A stretch of DNA of 64,000 nt from Eleginops maclovinus. Taxonomy: Eukaryota > Chordata > Actinopteri > Perciformes > Eleginopidae. The notes beneath the pieces were generated by a model. That model was not told where the DNA came from and ran no database searches. It worked only from the letters and a program-made list of their open reading frames with translations. The stretch is taken from positions 7,189,043-7,253,042 of the forward strand of contig NC_086362.1 in the NCBI RefSeq assembly GCF_036324505.1. The letters are read 5' to 3'. The first letter of the stretch is position 1, and each line of letters opens with the position of its first letter. Below are positions 1 to 37,459 of the stretch, piece by piece. The position numbers were made by a program, and so were the translations under genes.

Positions 1-343
1 AGCATCCTGGACTATCAGGTGGGAAATCTTTAGTATACCTTGTTTAAAGTTTGGCAGTTGTAGACTGGCCTTACAAAAAGAATACTGACTTATTTCCACT
101 AAATAATCTCTGAAAACGTCTCTAAAATCAGCTTCCTTGATATTGTGGTCAACGCCTAAAAATAGATTCTAGTCAAGTAAAGGATATTTTATTTTGAAAA
201 CCCACCTTTTTGAACTCCACAATGGCCATTAAACCCAACACATAGTACTCACTTTGGTTCCACAGAAAAAGCACATAACATTTCCTGTGATTCCCATGTA
301 CGTTTAAGTCTGTTAAGTTTACCTGTTGCTCCTCCCGCCTCAG

Positions 344-26117
<25,774 letters not shown>

Positions 26118-27130
26118 TACACACTCACATGAATTGATTAGTGAGATGTGTGTCCAGAAGGAGAAAATATGCACATTGATTTATTTCCTGTTATTCATGA
26201 AGGAGCTTATTGTCATTATTGAATGTAGCTTTAAACACTGTGATCCAAGTAAGCCTACAGCACGTAGATTTAAAAAAAGCTTTTATCCCTGAACCAGTCA
26301 TACGCAGTAGTATGGCAAATTAAATTTTCATAAATAGTTGTTATTTTAACCTCAAAGGTTGTTAATAGTCTAAGGAACAACTCTGTTACATTCCTTGGCT
26401 CTGGCTTGAAGTATTTTCCTGTATTAAAATGAATTGTTTTATCAATATTAGGTATTTCTACAGAAAAGAAGCCTGTTTTCAAAGTTTTTCACAGTCTGGT
26501 GTCTATTTATACAACAATCAGAGCATGAAACAGCATGAAACCCCCCCGAGGTGATTAGCAGATTAGCTAAATGTAGCTAATTTCTGTATTAGCTGTTAGC
26601 AGCAATTCATCGTGTTGATTTTCCTGAAAGGCTGATGCTGCTGTAGCTGTTACTAAATCAACATATCATAAAGTCATAAATACATAGCCTAAAATCACTG
26701 TTGTTCTAGCAAAAGTGGCAAAAATGTAATGCTGATGGCTAAAATCTGTAAAAGCAGAAAAAAAGATGTGAAGTCCTTAAAACTAAGAAGTGTGTCGTTG
26801 GAGTGCACACTTGACTAAGGAATTGTTTGTGTGTGTTTGTGTGTCCTACTCACTGAAATATATTGCTGCTAAAGCCGATATATAAAAAAGGCATTATGTC
26901 AGTATTTCAGATTTGTTTTAGTATTAAGTGTACAGGAACACAAAGTCAGAGGGTTTGATTTACTGAAAACAAGTCATGCAGCGTGTAGCTCCCTAAGGCT
27001 TTAAGCATGTGATGTGTGCTGTAGTATCTGTTTTATCACCATAAATATGCATTTCTAGCACTGTCAATGGGACAGTATTGAATTTATTCACACTGAATTA
27101 AATAAAAGTGACCTTTGGAATCAATGTATG
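26118..27130 (+). other. mpdz: mpdz 3' untranslated region (predicted)
   Basis: About 1 kb of AT-rich sequence with no coding signal follows the stop. It runs to the polyadenylation signal at 27101. Earlier possible signals are not in a convincing context. Confidence 0.6.
27101..27106 (+). terminator. mpdz: Polyadenylation signal AATAAA of mpdz
   Basis: AATAAA followed within 20-45 nt by a GT-rich stretch (gtatgtgtttcttgtg). Cleavage near 27,120-27,130 would give a 3' UTR of about 1 kb. No other AATAAA in equally good context was seen between the stop and here. Confidence 0.6.
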
Positions 27131-27565
27131 TGTTTCTTGTGCCTTGTATGTATAAAGCAGACCGCTTCCTCTTTCACTACATAATCAAAAAACACAATTA
27201 AATTCAGAAAACAATGTTCTTTTAAAGGCCTATTGAGCATTGAGAAGTGCATGGCAGCTGTTACTCCATCTAACTGCTTGAGTTATTGTACAGCATATTC
27301 CCAGCTGCCATACATCACACAAATACATTTTCTATCCGGAGATAAATGCAGTTCTCTGTCACATTTATGAAAGGGGGAAGTCACAAGGTGTTGAAATTAA
27401 ATGCACATGAAGCGAGATTTATAGACAAAGGATAATATAGACTTGCTTGAATAGACTCAGTTGTCACTTGAGACTTAATAAAGCCTGGATGGAGAGCGAC
27501 ACAGCCCTCCATTAAAACCTGACATCCCATCTGTCTCTGCACAGCTGCTCCAAGCCTGTCTCAGC

Positions 27566-27567
<2 letters not shown>

Positions 27568-27644
<77 letters not shown>
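27568..27644 (+). repeat. (TG)n microsatellite, about 38 units
   Basis: 77 bp of TG, then ctgtgtgtgtg, about 450 bp past the predicted mpdz polyadenylation site. Confidence 0.97.
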
Positions 27645-27645
<1 letters not shown>

Positions 27646-30536
27646 TGTGTGTGTAGTCCTATGCATGCAGTACGCTTCCTTAAGTCGGTTTACAGACAAC
27701 ATGGGGGGGCCAATTAATCACAGGAGTCATGCGAGACCTTTGAAGCCCACCGTCTAATGAGGTCCGGGGGTTTGTTCAGGGGAATTTGCTCAACTGTTCA
27801 CCCTAAGGTCAACAGTACTGCAGCTGCTACTAGCAAACGCGGCTAGCCATTGCCTGCACTCCCCAGCTGAGCTTTCCTATAGCACCTGTTGCTGTAGTGG
27901 CTCCCCCATGTTTAACCGTGATGCAGCCTCCCCCGGGTGCAGCAGGTTGGTTTACACAACACTGGTCTGCACAGGCCTCTCAGATGTGAGATCAGATGTG
28001 GCCACTGCGTCACGCTCGGCTTGAGTGTGGGCGAGCGGAGTAAAGTTTCCACGTCAATGGCACCATAGTTTAAAGACTGCATTATCAAGATGTCAATCAG
28101 GCCTCTATGTACATTTTCATGGGATACAACCATGAACAAGACATCTTTCTGAACATTTTTAAAACAAAGACATGTCCTGTTGCATGACAAATGTCGACTT
28201 CATGACCCTTCAGATTCAACCTGTGTGATGAAGTTCAGAGCCCAGTATCATCATGACTCATGCACACTGACTATCAAGAGTTTAAGCAAACAGAAACCTA
28301 TGGGCAAGGCATGGTGACTCAGTAAACATGCCTAAAGAGACACCATCATGCCTGCTAGACGGCTAACATGGGATCTGCTCAATTGCTGATTTAGACATAG
28401 GAACAAGGTGTTGGAATACTTTTGAAACATGACAAAGCTGGCTTCAGTGCTCAGGAATATGGTTAACGTTAAGCATGCTAAACACGTTGCATTGATACTG
28501 TGGACCTGCCATGCTAGCATTAGCATTTAGACCCTGAGGCAGATTTTTATTGTTGTTAAAAACTGGCAGCTCACTGAAACATTTTTGTGTTTTGAAGTAT
28601 TTGAAAATCATTTTGCCATATCAAACCTGCCCTGACATATCAAACTGTCGCAATGACAACACGCTGCTATGATCAGACACGCTCAGTTAGACAACATCAT
28701 AGAGTATCTGAGAGTCAGGCATACGATGGCCTTAAAAAGGTCACATTTCCTCACAATGACGCGCCCTTGCATACACAAACAGAATTAAATTCCACTGTGA
28801 CAGTGGTGTAACATTGCTTCTTGAAGTACACAAAGCTCTCTTTAGCATTTTTGAAGGAAGGAGCCATGTTTCTGAGGATCGTTTGACCTTTCTGCGCCTG
28901 TTGCCTCAACACTTCGCTGAGCTGCCAGAGAGATTAGCACATCACCGGCACACACAAACCTCTGCATTGTTCCTGTCAGCGTACACTAGTTGCTCTTTAA
29001 CAGTCCCTCCTCAACACACACGCACACACACACAGATTAGGTGGAGTTGCTGGTGACACATGTCAGAGTAACATTTATTTCTTAAATTGATGTATTGCAT
29101 TTAATAACCAATAAACATTGGAATGTGTGGCGGCAGCTCATGATGTCAGATTATTGTTTTTTTAAGATCATTATGCTTGATTAAACTTTAATGAAAGATT
29201 AATGATAACAACAAACTAAGGAAAATGTAACCTCAGACTGATAAACAAGTTTTACTACTCAAACTGGGAGTGCAGAATTGTTGCTAGTACAGCGAAAGAA
29301 AGAGCATTTGCATGACAAATTTGACCTAGCCCTGCTTATATGATGTTTACTGTAGTTTTACATATCTCACTGTGGTGTTTCATTTCCAGAACAAACAAAG
29401 ACATATAACTATGCTGCTTTTTTTAGAGGCTGACATTATGTTTCTCTAAGTAAACAGTAACACAAACACATACTTCCCTTCTTCTCCATAACCCAAAATT
29501 ATGCCATACTTTGGGAGCACAAAGCTGGGTGTTATCATGATTTACAGAGCAGCCATGACAGCTCAGCAGTTAAAATAAAGTTGGAGTTAACCTGAGCAGC
29601 GATGACATCATGCAGGTTGAGTTTCCTCACCTTTGTCATGTTTGCACAAAGTGGAGTTTGAGGGCTGCGCCTTGTGTTTACACAGTCAACAGAGCACATG
29701 CTCAATGAGGGAACACCAAACACTGGCATTAAATGCTCAACCCTCAACTGCAGTTATCCCCTGTTAGCAGTACAAACAGTGAGCTTAGCAGACGGTTTGT
29801 AATGATCTGGCTCGTACTCTATCTGCGATAACAGGAAGCTGCTGCACCGCAGGTTAAACATACCTTTACGTGTTCCTCTTGGTATGTTTGCATTTCAGTT
29901 ACAGCTTCAAATTACATCACCCAGCCGCGGCCTGATAAGGCTCAGCAGTGTGTAATCATCGTTTTATGAGCTGTGTGTAAAGTAATGCAGTGACACAGAC
30001 GCTGGGAAATGTTTGCAGAGCTGAGGGTGGGGGGATCACCTGTGTGGGGAGGGGGTACATGTCTGACCTTGTCGAAGGACACAGCTGCAGGGGTGTGGGA
30101 GCAGCATGTCATTGAATCATGCATGTGTTGCTTTTTCTTACAAATAACAATAATTCATTTAACTGAACATGTTCTGACTTTTTCCTGCTTTAAGCGGAAC
30201 ACAGTCTACAGCTAGCTTCTCTACAAGGCCAGTTACTTTTGGGAGAGATTTTCCTGAGTTTAAAAACCTTTTATAGTCATTTACAATACAATAAAAGTTT
30301 ATCAGCCAAGGATTTATTTAATGTTTGATTATGATGAGGTTAGGAGCAGAAATACTCATACGTAATCTAACAGGAATGCATGCACAGCCTTATGCAGGAT
30401 GACATCACAGTGTGGTTGAGCCAGGTTAAAACCATTTTTAAAGACCTTGAGTTTTTTTTTTGTTGCTCTATTCGACTTGACTCATTCAAATGAGTCAAGT
30501 ATTACCCAAGGACAATGTGATCTGATTGAGACCTTA

Positions 30537-30750
30537 ATTAAAAAGGGGCCTTGTTTTTATTTTCAGGTTGATAGAAGTATTTAGTGCCTCTACTGCTTTA
30601 AAGTTCAAAAAGGTCTTTGTTTTTCTTTTACTGCCTGTGCTACAACATGTCTTTTAACCCTCTGACTGAAAACATAAACTCCCTCTAGAGAACACAGGGA
30701 TTTTAGCAGGAAAGGGTAAACCCCAAAAAGCAGAATATGGCCATCTAAAG
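30537..30750 (+). mobile_element. Degenerate MITE, 'ggggccctatt' family
   Basis: Starts ttaaaaaggggccttg and ends agaatatggccatctaaa (inverted). Internal tagtgcctctactg and ctgcctgtgct blocks are shared with copies at 55,021 and 59,374. An old nonautonomous DNA transposon. Confidence 0.55.
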
Positions 30751-32972
30751 ACTGCATTATCAAGTATGTAAAGGGACACTTAAATTGAGTTATTCTCTGA
30801 ACATCATTCACTTTTATAGTTAATCTATCCAATGTTCCAATTATATAAAATAACTAAATGTAAACCTCATAGAAAATAAAGTTAAGAAACACCTGAGTTA
30901 TTCTCTAAGTCAGCCGTCTGTACAAAATGTTGTGGCAGTCTGTCGATTAGTCAGTGTAAGCCAAAGTGGAGGACACACCATTGAGCCGCTAGTTAAAAAT
31001 CTGTAACATACCAAAGGTCGAGCAAACACTGCAATGAGCTGTTCCACATGTGTAAAGGCTGTCTGTTATTGACCTCCATGTATCTGCATTGCTGTGTAAA
31101 ATCAAAGGTTTCTATTGATTTAAGGCAGGATGGTGATGAAAGCTCATTGACGCCTCCGGCTCTTGCTGCACATTTTACTTCCCCTCAGCAAACCGGCCTG
31201 CACCATTACACTGAATTGAGTGTCAAATTAAAGAGGGAGCCATAAATAACCCTTTTTTCTGAGAGTGGTGCTTGCCCAGGCTTTGACTTGAGTGTCTAAC
31301 TTTTGATTCACGCTGATGCTCCCTTTATTATCCTGAGGATGACACTTTTAGAGCCTTTTCTCAATTCCACATTTACGACCCAGGCTTTAACCCCTCTTAA
31401 GATTGGCTTACAATTGTTGGATGTGGTTAGGGGGGTTATGGGGTGGTTGTAAACCTTTGAAAATTTCAGATTAAAAGCTGCAGTCTTCTTTGCTTTTTGC
31501 TAAATCTGGCATCTTACAAAGACATTGATGCTCTCGTCTTTACACTGTATCAAAAGCTTTACAAAGTCATAGAATTCCACCTGAGTGGGGTTATTTATTT
31601 AGCAATGCTTTTGTTCTAAAGTCATTCTTTTTTATTATCATCTTCTCTTTCAGAAGCACTTCACTGACGGCTTCAGAAAACAAACTATGGGGGGGTTATC
31701 TTTGGATTTTGAAGACATGCTCAGACAGACCCAGCAACAGTAAAAGAACAAGTCAAGAAGCACCTAAGAAGTGAGATTCAACCTTGCCAGATACGAGTTT
31801 GGTGTCAAAGTGAGCGGGAAATGCATTACTAGTTTTAACAGAGTATAAGATAAGGCGCTCAATATAAAAAGTCTAATGTCTAAAGGTGACTTTCTTCAGC
31901 AGTAGCTGTTCTGCTGCATCAGGACTGGAGGTGCTGCTCGGCTGCTCCTCTTCGTTGGTCTGATTTATGAGGACTTCCTCTGCAGAGAGACTCAGCAGGG
32001 CTTTAAAACATGTTTACATGCCCCTGACCAGGAGAACATCTCCCTGAGGTTCATGTCTGTTTATGCTGTTACTGCTGCTTTCCTGCAGATGTCAAACAGC
32101 TCTGTTAGCTTCCTGAGTGGATTGACAGCTTTAAACAGGTGTAATCATGTCCTCTAGACATTGTAAATCAGACAAAGAGGGCACTGAAACCTGTTTCCCT
32201 GCACATGCTTCTTTCATCAGCAGCCAGGGAATCGCCGATGTGTGACTGCAGATTGTATTCCTTTTGATGGCGATCTGACACGCCTCTGATTGACTGTCAC
32301 ATTAGCAATAACGGAAGAAATGTGACTGGGTGACAATGTTTCTGCAGGAAAGATACAAATGCTGAAATTTGGCTTATGCTGCAAATGCACCTCAAGGGGA
32401 AACATTTTAAAGAGCTCTGATGGAATCTGCTCATGCATGACGAGAACAGCAATGATAGGAATTTGTAAACGGAACACCTTTCACACACAAAGGCAAATAC
32501 GGTACAAGACATAATGCAACATATCTTGCAGGAAAAGTATGTGTTGCAACAGCTTGAAAGCAAATAGTTGCAAATGGATAGTTTCTTTCAAAAGATCATC
32601 TCTCCTCAACACTTATAAACCTTTAGCTTCTTATGAAGCACTATGTGTTTGATCAATTCACTCAGCGTGTGCCTGAGAAAGTGTGAATAGCAATAGAGAG
32701 CAGTGAAGTGTCAGTCACCTACGAGGCGTCCATCACTGCAGAGCTGCAGGCTGTTTGAGGAAAGCTTGCATGAACCTGTTATTTGTGAGGAGCCAAACGG
32801 ATTTATGCACTCCTGATGTGTTATTATGTTCCTTTTAGTTTCTTACAGGAAAATATAACATGGAGGCATCACCATCTATCATCATTTGCTGAGATGGTTT
32901 GAAATTCTGGCTAAATTGCTAGGAGCATTAATTTAATGACTTTTAGGCCAACAGAGACATTAGCCAGTCAGA

Positions 32973-32995
32973 GTTGTTGTTGTTGTTGTTGTTGT
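32973..32995 (+). repeat. (GTT)n trinucleotide repeat
   Basis: About seven and a half GTT units in intergenic sequence. Confidence 0.9.
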
Positions 32996-34551
32996 ATAAG
33001 TAATAAAGTCAGCTCATTTCTGTGCCTCGATAGCAACACCAGAAAAAAAGAAGGAGACAGACATGACCGCAGGGCGTCAACACGTGACAGATGAGATCCT
33101 GCACAGAGTTATTAAAGTTGAAATACTGTCATTTTTCCATTAACAACACACCCATAACCTGATATTTTCTAACCTTTAAAGATGAATCATGTTTCCAAAA
33201 TGTTTTAAAGAAAAAGGAACATGATGATCAGATCTCTGAGTGGTAAACTCCTTGTTGTAATGCACGTCAAAGAATGAGCATTCCTCCACGTAACGACTGG
33301 TGATAACATTAACATAACCGGTTAGCTTTAGTGTTGGGTGAACACAATCTGTAAACTCATCACCCTTTCATGTTAATGCAACATTCATTCCCTTTGCACG
33401 GCAAATTATTTACCTCATTTCGATCAGCATACAACACATACCTTTCATTCAGCTGCTTGTTGAATGTTGAGATAGACACTGCAAATGCACGTTATGGAAC
33501 AAATGTGAAAATGAATGAAGCAGAGACATAATTGAAAGAGACATATCTAGTTCCATTGCGTACACAAAGATAATTTCTGAACATTTATTAGCTGGAGCCT
33601 GGTGTGTCGTCAGTAAATCAACTAGATCTCTATCAGGTTATCATAGAGTAGAATATTATCAAAGCTTTTTTTTTGTTGATGCAAGTGGATAGGGAAATAT
33701 TTCTTTAAAGCCATTAACAGAGTAATTCAAAGTTTTAAAAGGCAGGAAATATCCCATGCTCTTCCAGCACTTTTACCCTTAGGATCATTTGTCTTTATTG
33801 CTCTGTTAGCAGGTTCAGCATCCTGAGGGGCAGAAGCTCTAACTAAGCGAGCAGACGGGCTGTCAGTCCTGAAGCAGTGTATCAGAGATGATGTGTGCAA
33901 GCATTTAACACACAATACAATCTGCAGGTATACAGTGAGCCTCACATCTTTACTGTACTACTGACCCTGCATGTGACTTGAAAACCAAACACCAAAACTG
34001 TGGCAACAAAATTAAAAGGTGGTAGGTGAACGACATCACTGTACAGGCCGCAGCAGCAGTCTCCTGAGGCCTATCAGTAGCAGCCTGTAAGAGGCTTTAC
34101 CCCCGCCACCAGCAGCACAAAGAGCTAACTGTTGGCCAGGCAAGCATCCCAGGAGTCGGCCGACAGGTGGCTACCCCCACAGGGTATGTATGTGGGGGCT
34201 GGGGGCTGAATGCTGCGGTAATCAGAGACAAGTCAAGACAAAAGCGCTGTGTTATTTCAGCGGTGGCTTTACAACTGCTGAGGGCCTGGGTTAACTGTGT
34301 GGTGCAGAAGAACACTGCAGCAAAACATTTAGAATGCACTTTGTTTTTGTGTCTGGACACACGGAAATAAAGACATTGCACTTTTCTGAATGACCCACCA
34401 GCAGTCAATGGTGGCATAAGTGTGTCAATGTCAGTTTTGAGAAACAATGCATAAACCGGATCCACCAGACCATTATAGATATGAGGGATTAAACAATAAA
34501 TCTTCCTCATAAAATTAAATCAACTTGTCATTATGAAATATATATTGACGC

Positions 34552-35007
34552 GTGTATGGTCAGTTAAATAATGATGCCCTCAGTGTTCAAAGCCTTCTTC
34601 TGAAAGGGTTTATAAATCAACCAAAGGAATCTGTCACATTTACACGCCGACTAAATCTGTTGCACGCTCACACTGACGGTATTTCAAAGACTCAGAGACC
34701 ATCCAAATCTTTCTCAGGTAGAACTGATGTTACTGGAGCTCTGGCATTGAATATGAGGGACTTAGAGACTGTGCCAAGGAAACCATGCCAGTGTCGCATC
34801 CTAATCCCTTCAGATATTAGAAGAGCGTTATCTCCTAAACCCCAGCAGAGTGATACTTCCAGTTCCTCTTACACATGCTCTGAGATTCAGAGAAGGAAAT
34901 CTTTGAACGTGGATGATGCTGGGAACTTTATTCCCTGGACTTTATTTCCAAATTTCAAAACTGTTGCAGGTTGTAATTATTGGTACAAAATGCTAGTATC
35001 TGATTAA
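34552..35007 (+). other. Unassigned open frame of 150 codons, possible exon or retrocopy relic
   Basis: Open from 34552 (a GTG, not an ATG) to a stop at about 35005. The second half reads like real protein: CQCRILIPSDIRRALSPK, then SYTCSEIQRRKSLNVDD and FIPWTLFPNFK. A tttctcag at about 34,710-34,717 and a donor-like gttgcag/gttgta near 34,970 could bound an exon. I do not recognise the family. It does not belong to mpdz, which ends 8 kb earlier, or to lurap1l. Confidence 0.25.
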
Positions 35008-35069
35008 CATCCAAGCTGAAGGAGGAGATTAGAAAACTAATTTCCTGACGTGAGGAAGATAGTGGGGTT

Positions 35070-35087
35070 GGGGGGGGGGGGCGGGGC
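35070..35087 (+). repeat. G-rich homopolymer run
   Basis: A run of about 12 G followed by cgggg, preceded by ggggtt. It could form a G-quadruplex on the + strand, and such runs are also prone to length errors. Confidence 0.8.
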
Positions 35088-35550
35088 TGCACTGTTTGTT
35101 CTTTCCCAAGAGGATCACATCTCTTTCCCAGGGAGGATGACAGTTTATGAGGGAGTGCAGACAGAACGATTGGGAAACTGGAATCCAATAGTGAGGAGGA
35201 AGCGGCGATACTGTTGGGTACAGAGAGGAAGATTGATGAGGAAATTCAGAGGAAGGTCCACAACTCCAACGGGCACAAAATAACAGATTGAAGAGCTGGA
35301 GGCAATCATGAAATACCTCTCAAAAATTATTTATGAGCCCTCGAACATAAGGAAGAAAACACAACAAACACTGAGTTTCCTAGTGAGAGTATTTCACTTT
35401 AAATCAGTTTTGTCTCTTTTTGAGAGTGATTCACATATGAGTACTCAAATCCCAAAATACATTGCTCAAAGTAAAAAAAGTTAATACAAACATTACAATA
35501 ATTGTGTTTTAGGTCGTTTGCCAAGAAGAACAAACCAGAAGCTCATATTA

Positions 35551-35748
35551 CAGCAGCGGAAAAATTTAAGAGACCACTTCAGCATTATCAGTTATCATTA
35601 TCAGAGTTAAATGATTTTTTAATTTTATTAAAAAACTGACACTTTTTCTTTGTGTTGGAATTCAACAGACACTAGAATGGCTGCCATACATGTAGAGATA
35701 AATATTTAAGAAACATTTGGAGTGGTCTCTTAATTTTTTCCGGAGCTG
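35551..35748 (+). mobile_element. MITE with about 30-bp inverted ends and TA target site
   Basis: Left end cagcagcggaaaaatttaag then agaccact; right end, read inverted, cagctccggaaaaaattaag then agaccact. Both ends are flanked by TA, the target site of Tc1/mariner elements. The 198-bp body encodes nothing. Classed as a Tc1/mariner-type MITE by ends and target site. Confidence 0.75.
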
Positions 35749-37254
35749 TATATTTAGAAGACTCCTAGATTATCCAACAAGCTCAGAGAGTTATCAGATC
35801 AGCCTTGCCTGACCTTCATGGGTTAATCGATTGTAAATGCGTTCTTGTTAACCCCAGCCTGACCTTATGTGACCTGAACGAGTGTTCGGGAAACTACAAA
35901 GCAGAGATCCACAGGGAGGCATCATGTCTGCCGCCCTGTGTCGTTCCCTGTTGCCAGGGGTCTCTTTAAAGACTGCTGACCTTTTGGCTCCATGTTACTG
36001 AGAGCGTCTCTCATCCACACGAGTTACACCAGCAAGGAAATAATTAATGGGGGTCTATCTGAACAGGATGTTTGTGTCTATTAGGAATGCATGAATGCCT
36101 TGTTTGATAACTAATGAAATATACAGTACAGTTAAGCATGGTTAATTTGTTTTAAAAAGTCAAATCTGTTGATCAGCTAGCCTTTTCTCCATGACTAAAA
36201 ACAAGACATGACACCGTTAAACACTCACTGTGACGAGATCAGACCCGGTTCAACTGAGATTAGAGGGAGTGCACCAGTAGGCTTACATTAGCTACAGCGG
36301 CTGGAAACAGCAATAAAAAATAGCATTGAAGTTATGGACTCCAATGAACAGATTATGGCGTTTTGTAAGTAAGCGAGAACATTTCAAGTGTGTTAAAAGT
36401 GCTATCCAGTCCAGTTTCTTTGTCACAACTTATGACAAAGAAAAGCACAGTTGTTGTAGCCAGTTGTGGTGAAGACATCTGTGCTATTGTATGCATTATT
36501 TGACCCGAAATGTCTTAAGGCATAGCCGAATATGGCATCTTTTTGACATGAATATTCTAGCCATTCTCTAGAATATCCCATGAGCTGCATTGACTAAGAT
36601 GAGACAAAGAATAGAATTTGTCAAATAAAAAAACGTTTGACTTAAAATATTAACTAAAAATGACATGACCCACTTTGAGGGTAAATAAATTAACATTTAA
36701 GTTACATTATAGATGCCTCAAACACACTGTCAGCTTCAAAGCCCCACTGATAAAATGTGTTTCTTTCTCATGACTCAGAACCGGGGGAGATGGGGGGGCG
36801 TCAGGGCCTTCTGTAGGAGTCCTATTGATTCCTAATGTAGTCACAGGAAGACTTCCTGGCCCGGATAGAAAGAGAAAAGGGGAGTGAGAGAGGGGGATCA
36901 AATGGGATAGAGGCGTGTTTTGTTCTCTCCTCTATCTGTGGAGGGTTCCTGCCTGATGGAGCTGCTGTTTAATCTCCACTGGCTCCACAGAAACACACAG
37001 AGCGACTCACACACAACAAAAGGAGCTGTTTTTTTACTCATCTGTAAAAATAACTCAACTAGTATCTTGAGAGGCGTTTGTTCATTAAAAATGTTTCCTC
37101 TATTTACATTTTTGATTACCTTATCCAACTTTTTTTTGTTGATTGATAAGCTTTTGCTTGAAGATCCAACTTACTGCCTAAAAAACCTTCATTGGATTCC
37201 TTTGTTTACTCCTGGAACATTGTGATATCACTATGGAACACTATGCATGTGATA

Positions 37255-37450
37255 GGCTAAGGGGCAGGGACATCCCTTAGCAGTTGACCAATCACAACAG
37301 AGGCGGGCAGCTAACCAATCGGGGCAGACAGGGGCACAGGCAATATGAGAAAAAGAAACACTTTTCTGAACATTAGAGCATGGAAACGTGTCAGAATAGA
37401 GGCACACAATACAATTATGAACAACTTTACCTGCACTGTTCAGGTGATAT
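37255..37450 (-). mobile_element. MITE relic, 'ggggccctatt' family, reverse orientation
   Basis: Read on the - strand it has gcctctattctgacacg, tttccatgctctaatgttc and gattggttagctg blocks in the same order as the copy at 59,374-59,659. The terminal repeats have decayed. Confidence 0.5.
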
Positions 37451-37459
37451 GAAGCTCAT

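Larger units (their letters stand above)
27660..34551. other. Intergenic region between mpdz and lurap1l, left part
   Basis: About 7 kb without a recognisable exon or RNA gene on either strand. Contains a degenerate MITE (about 30,537-30,750) and a (GTT)n tract at about 32,973-32,995. Remaining open frames are short, with no family resemblance. Confidence 0.65.

Noticed and set aside
34097..34510. Minus-strand open frame of 137 codons
   Set aside because: No family, no splice logic, low-complexity composition.
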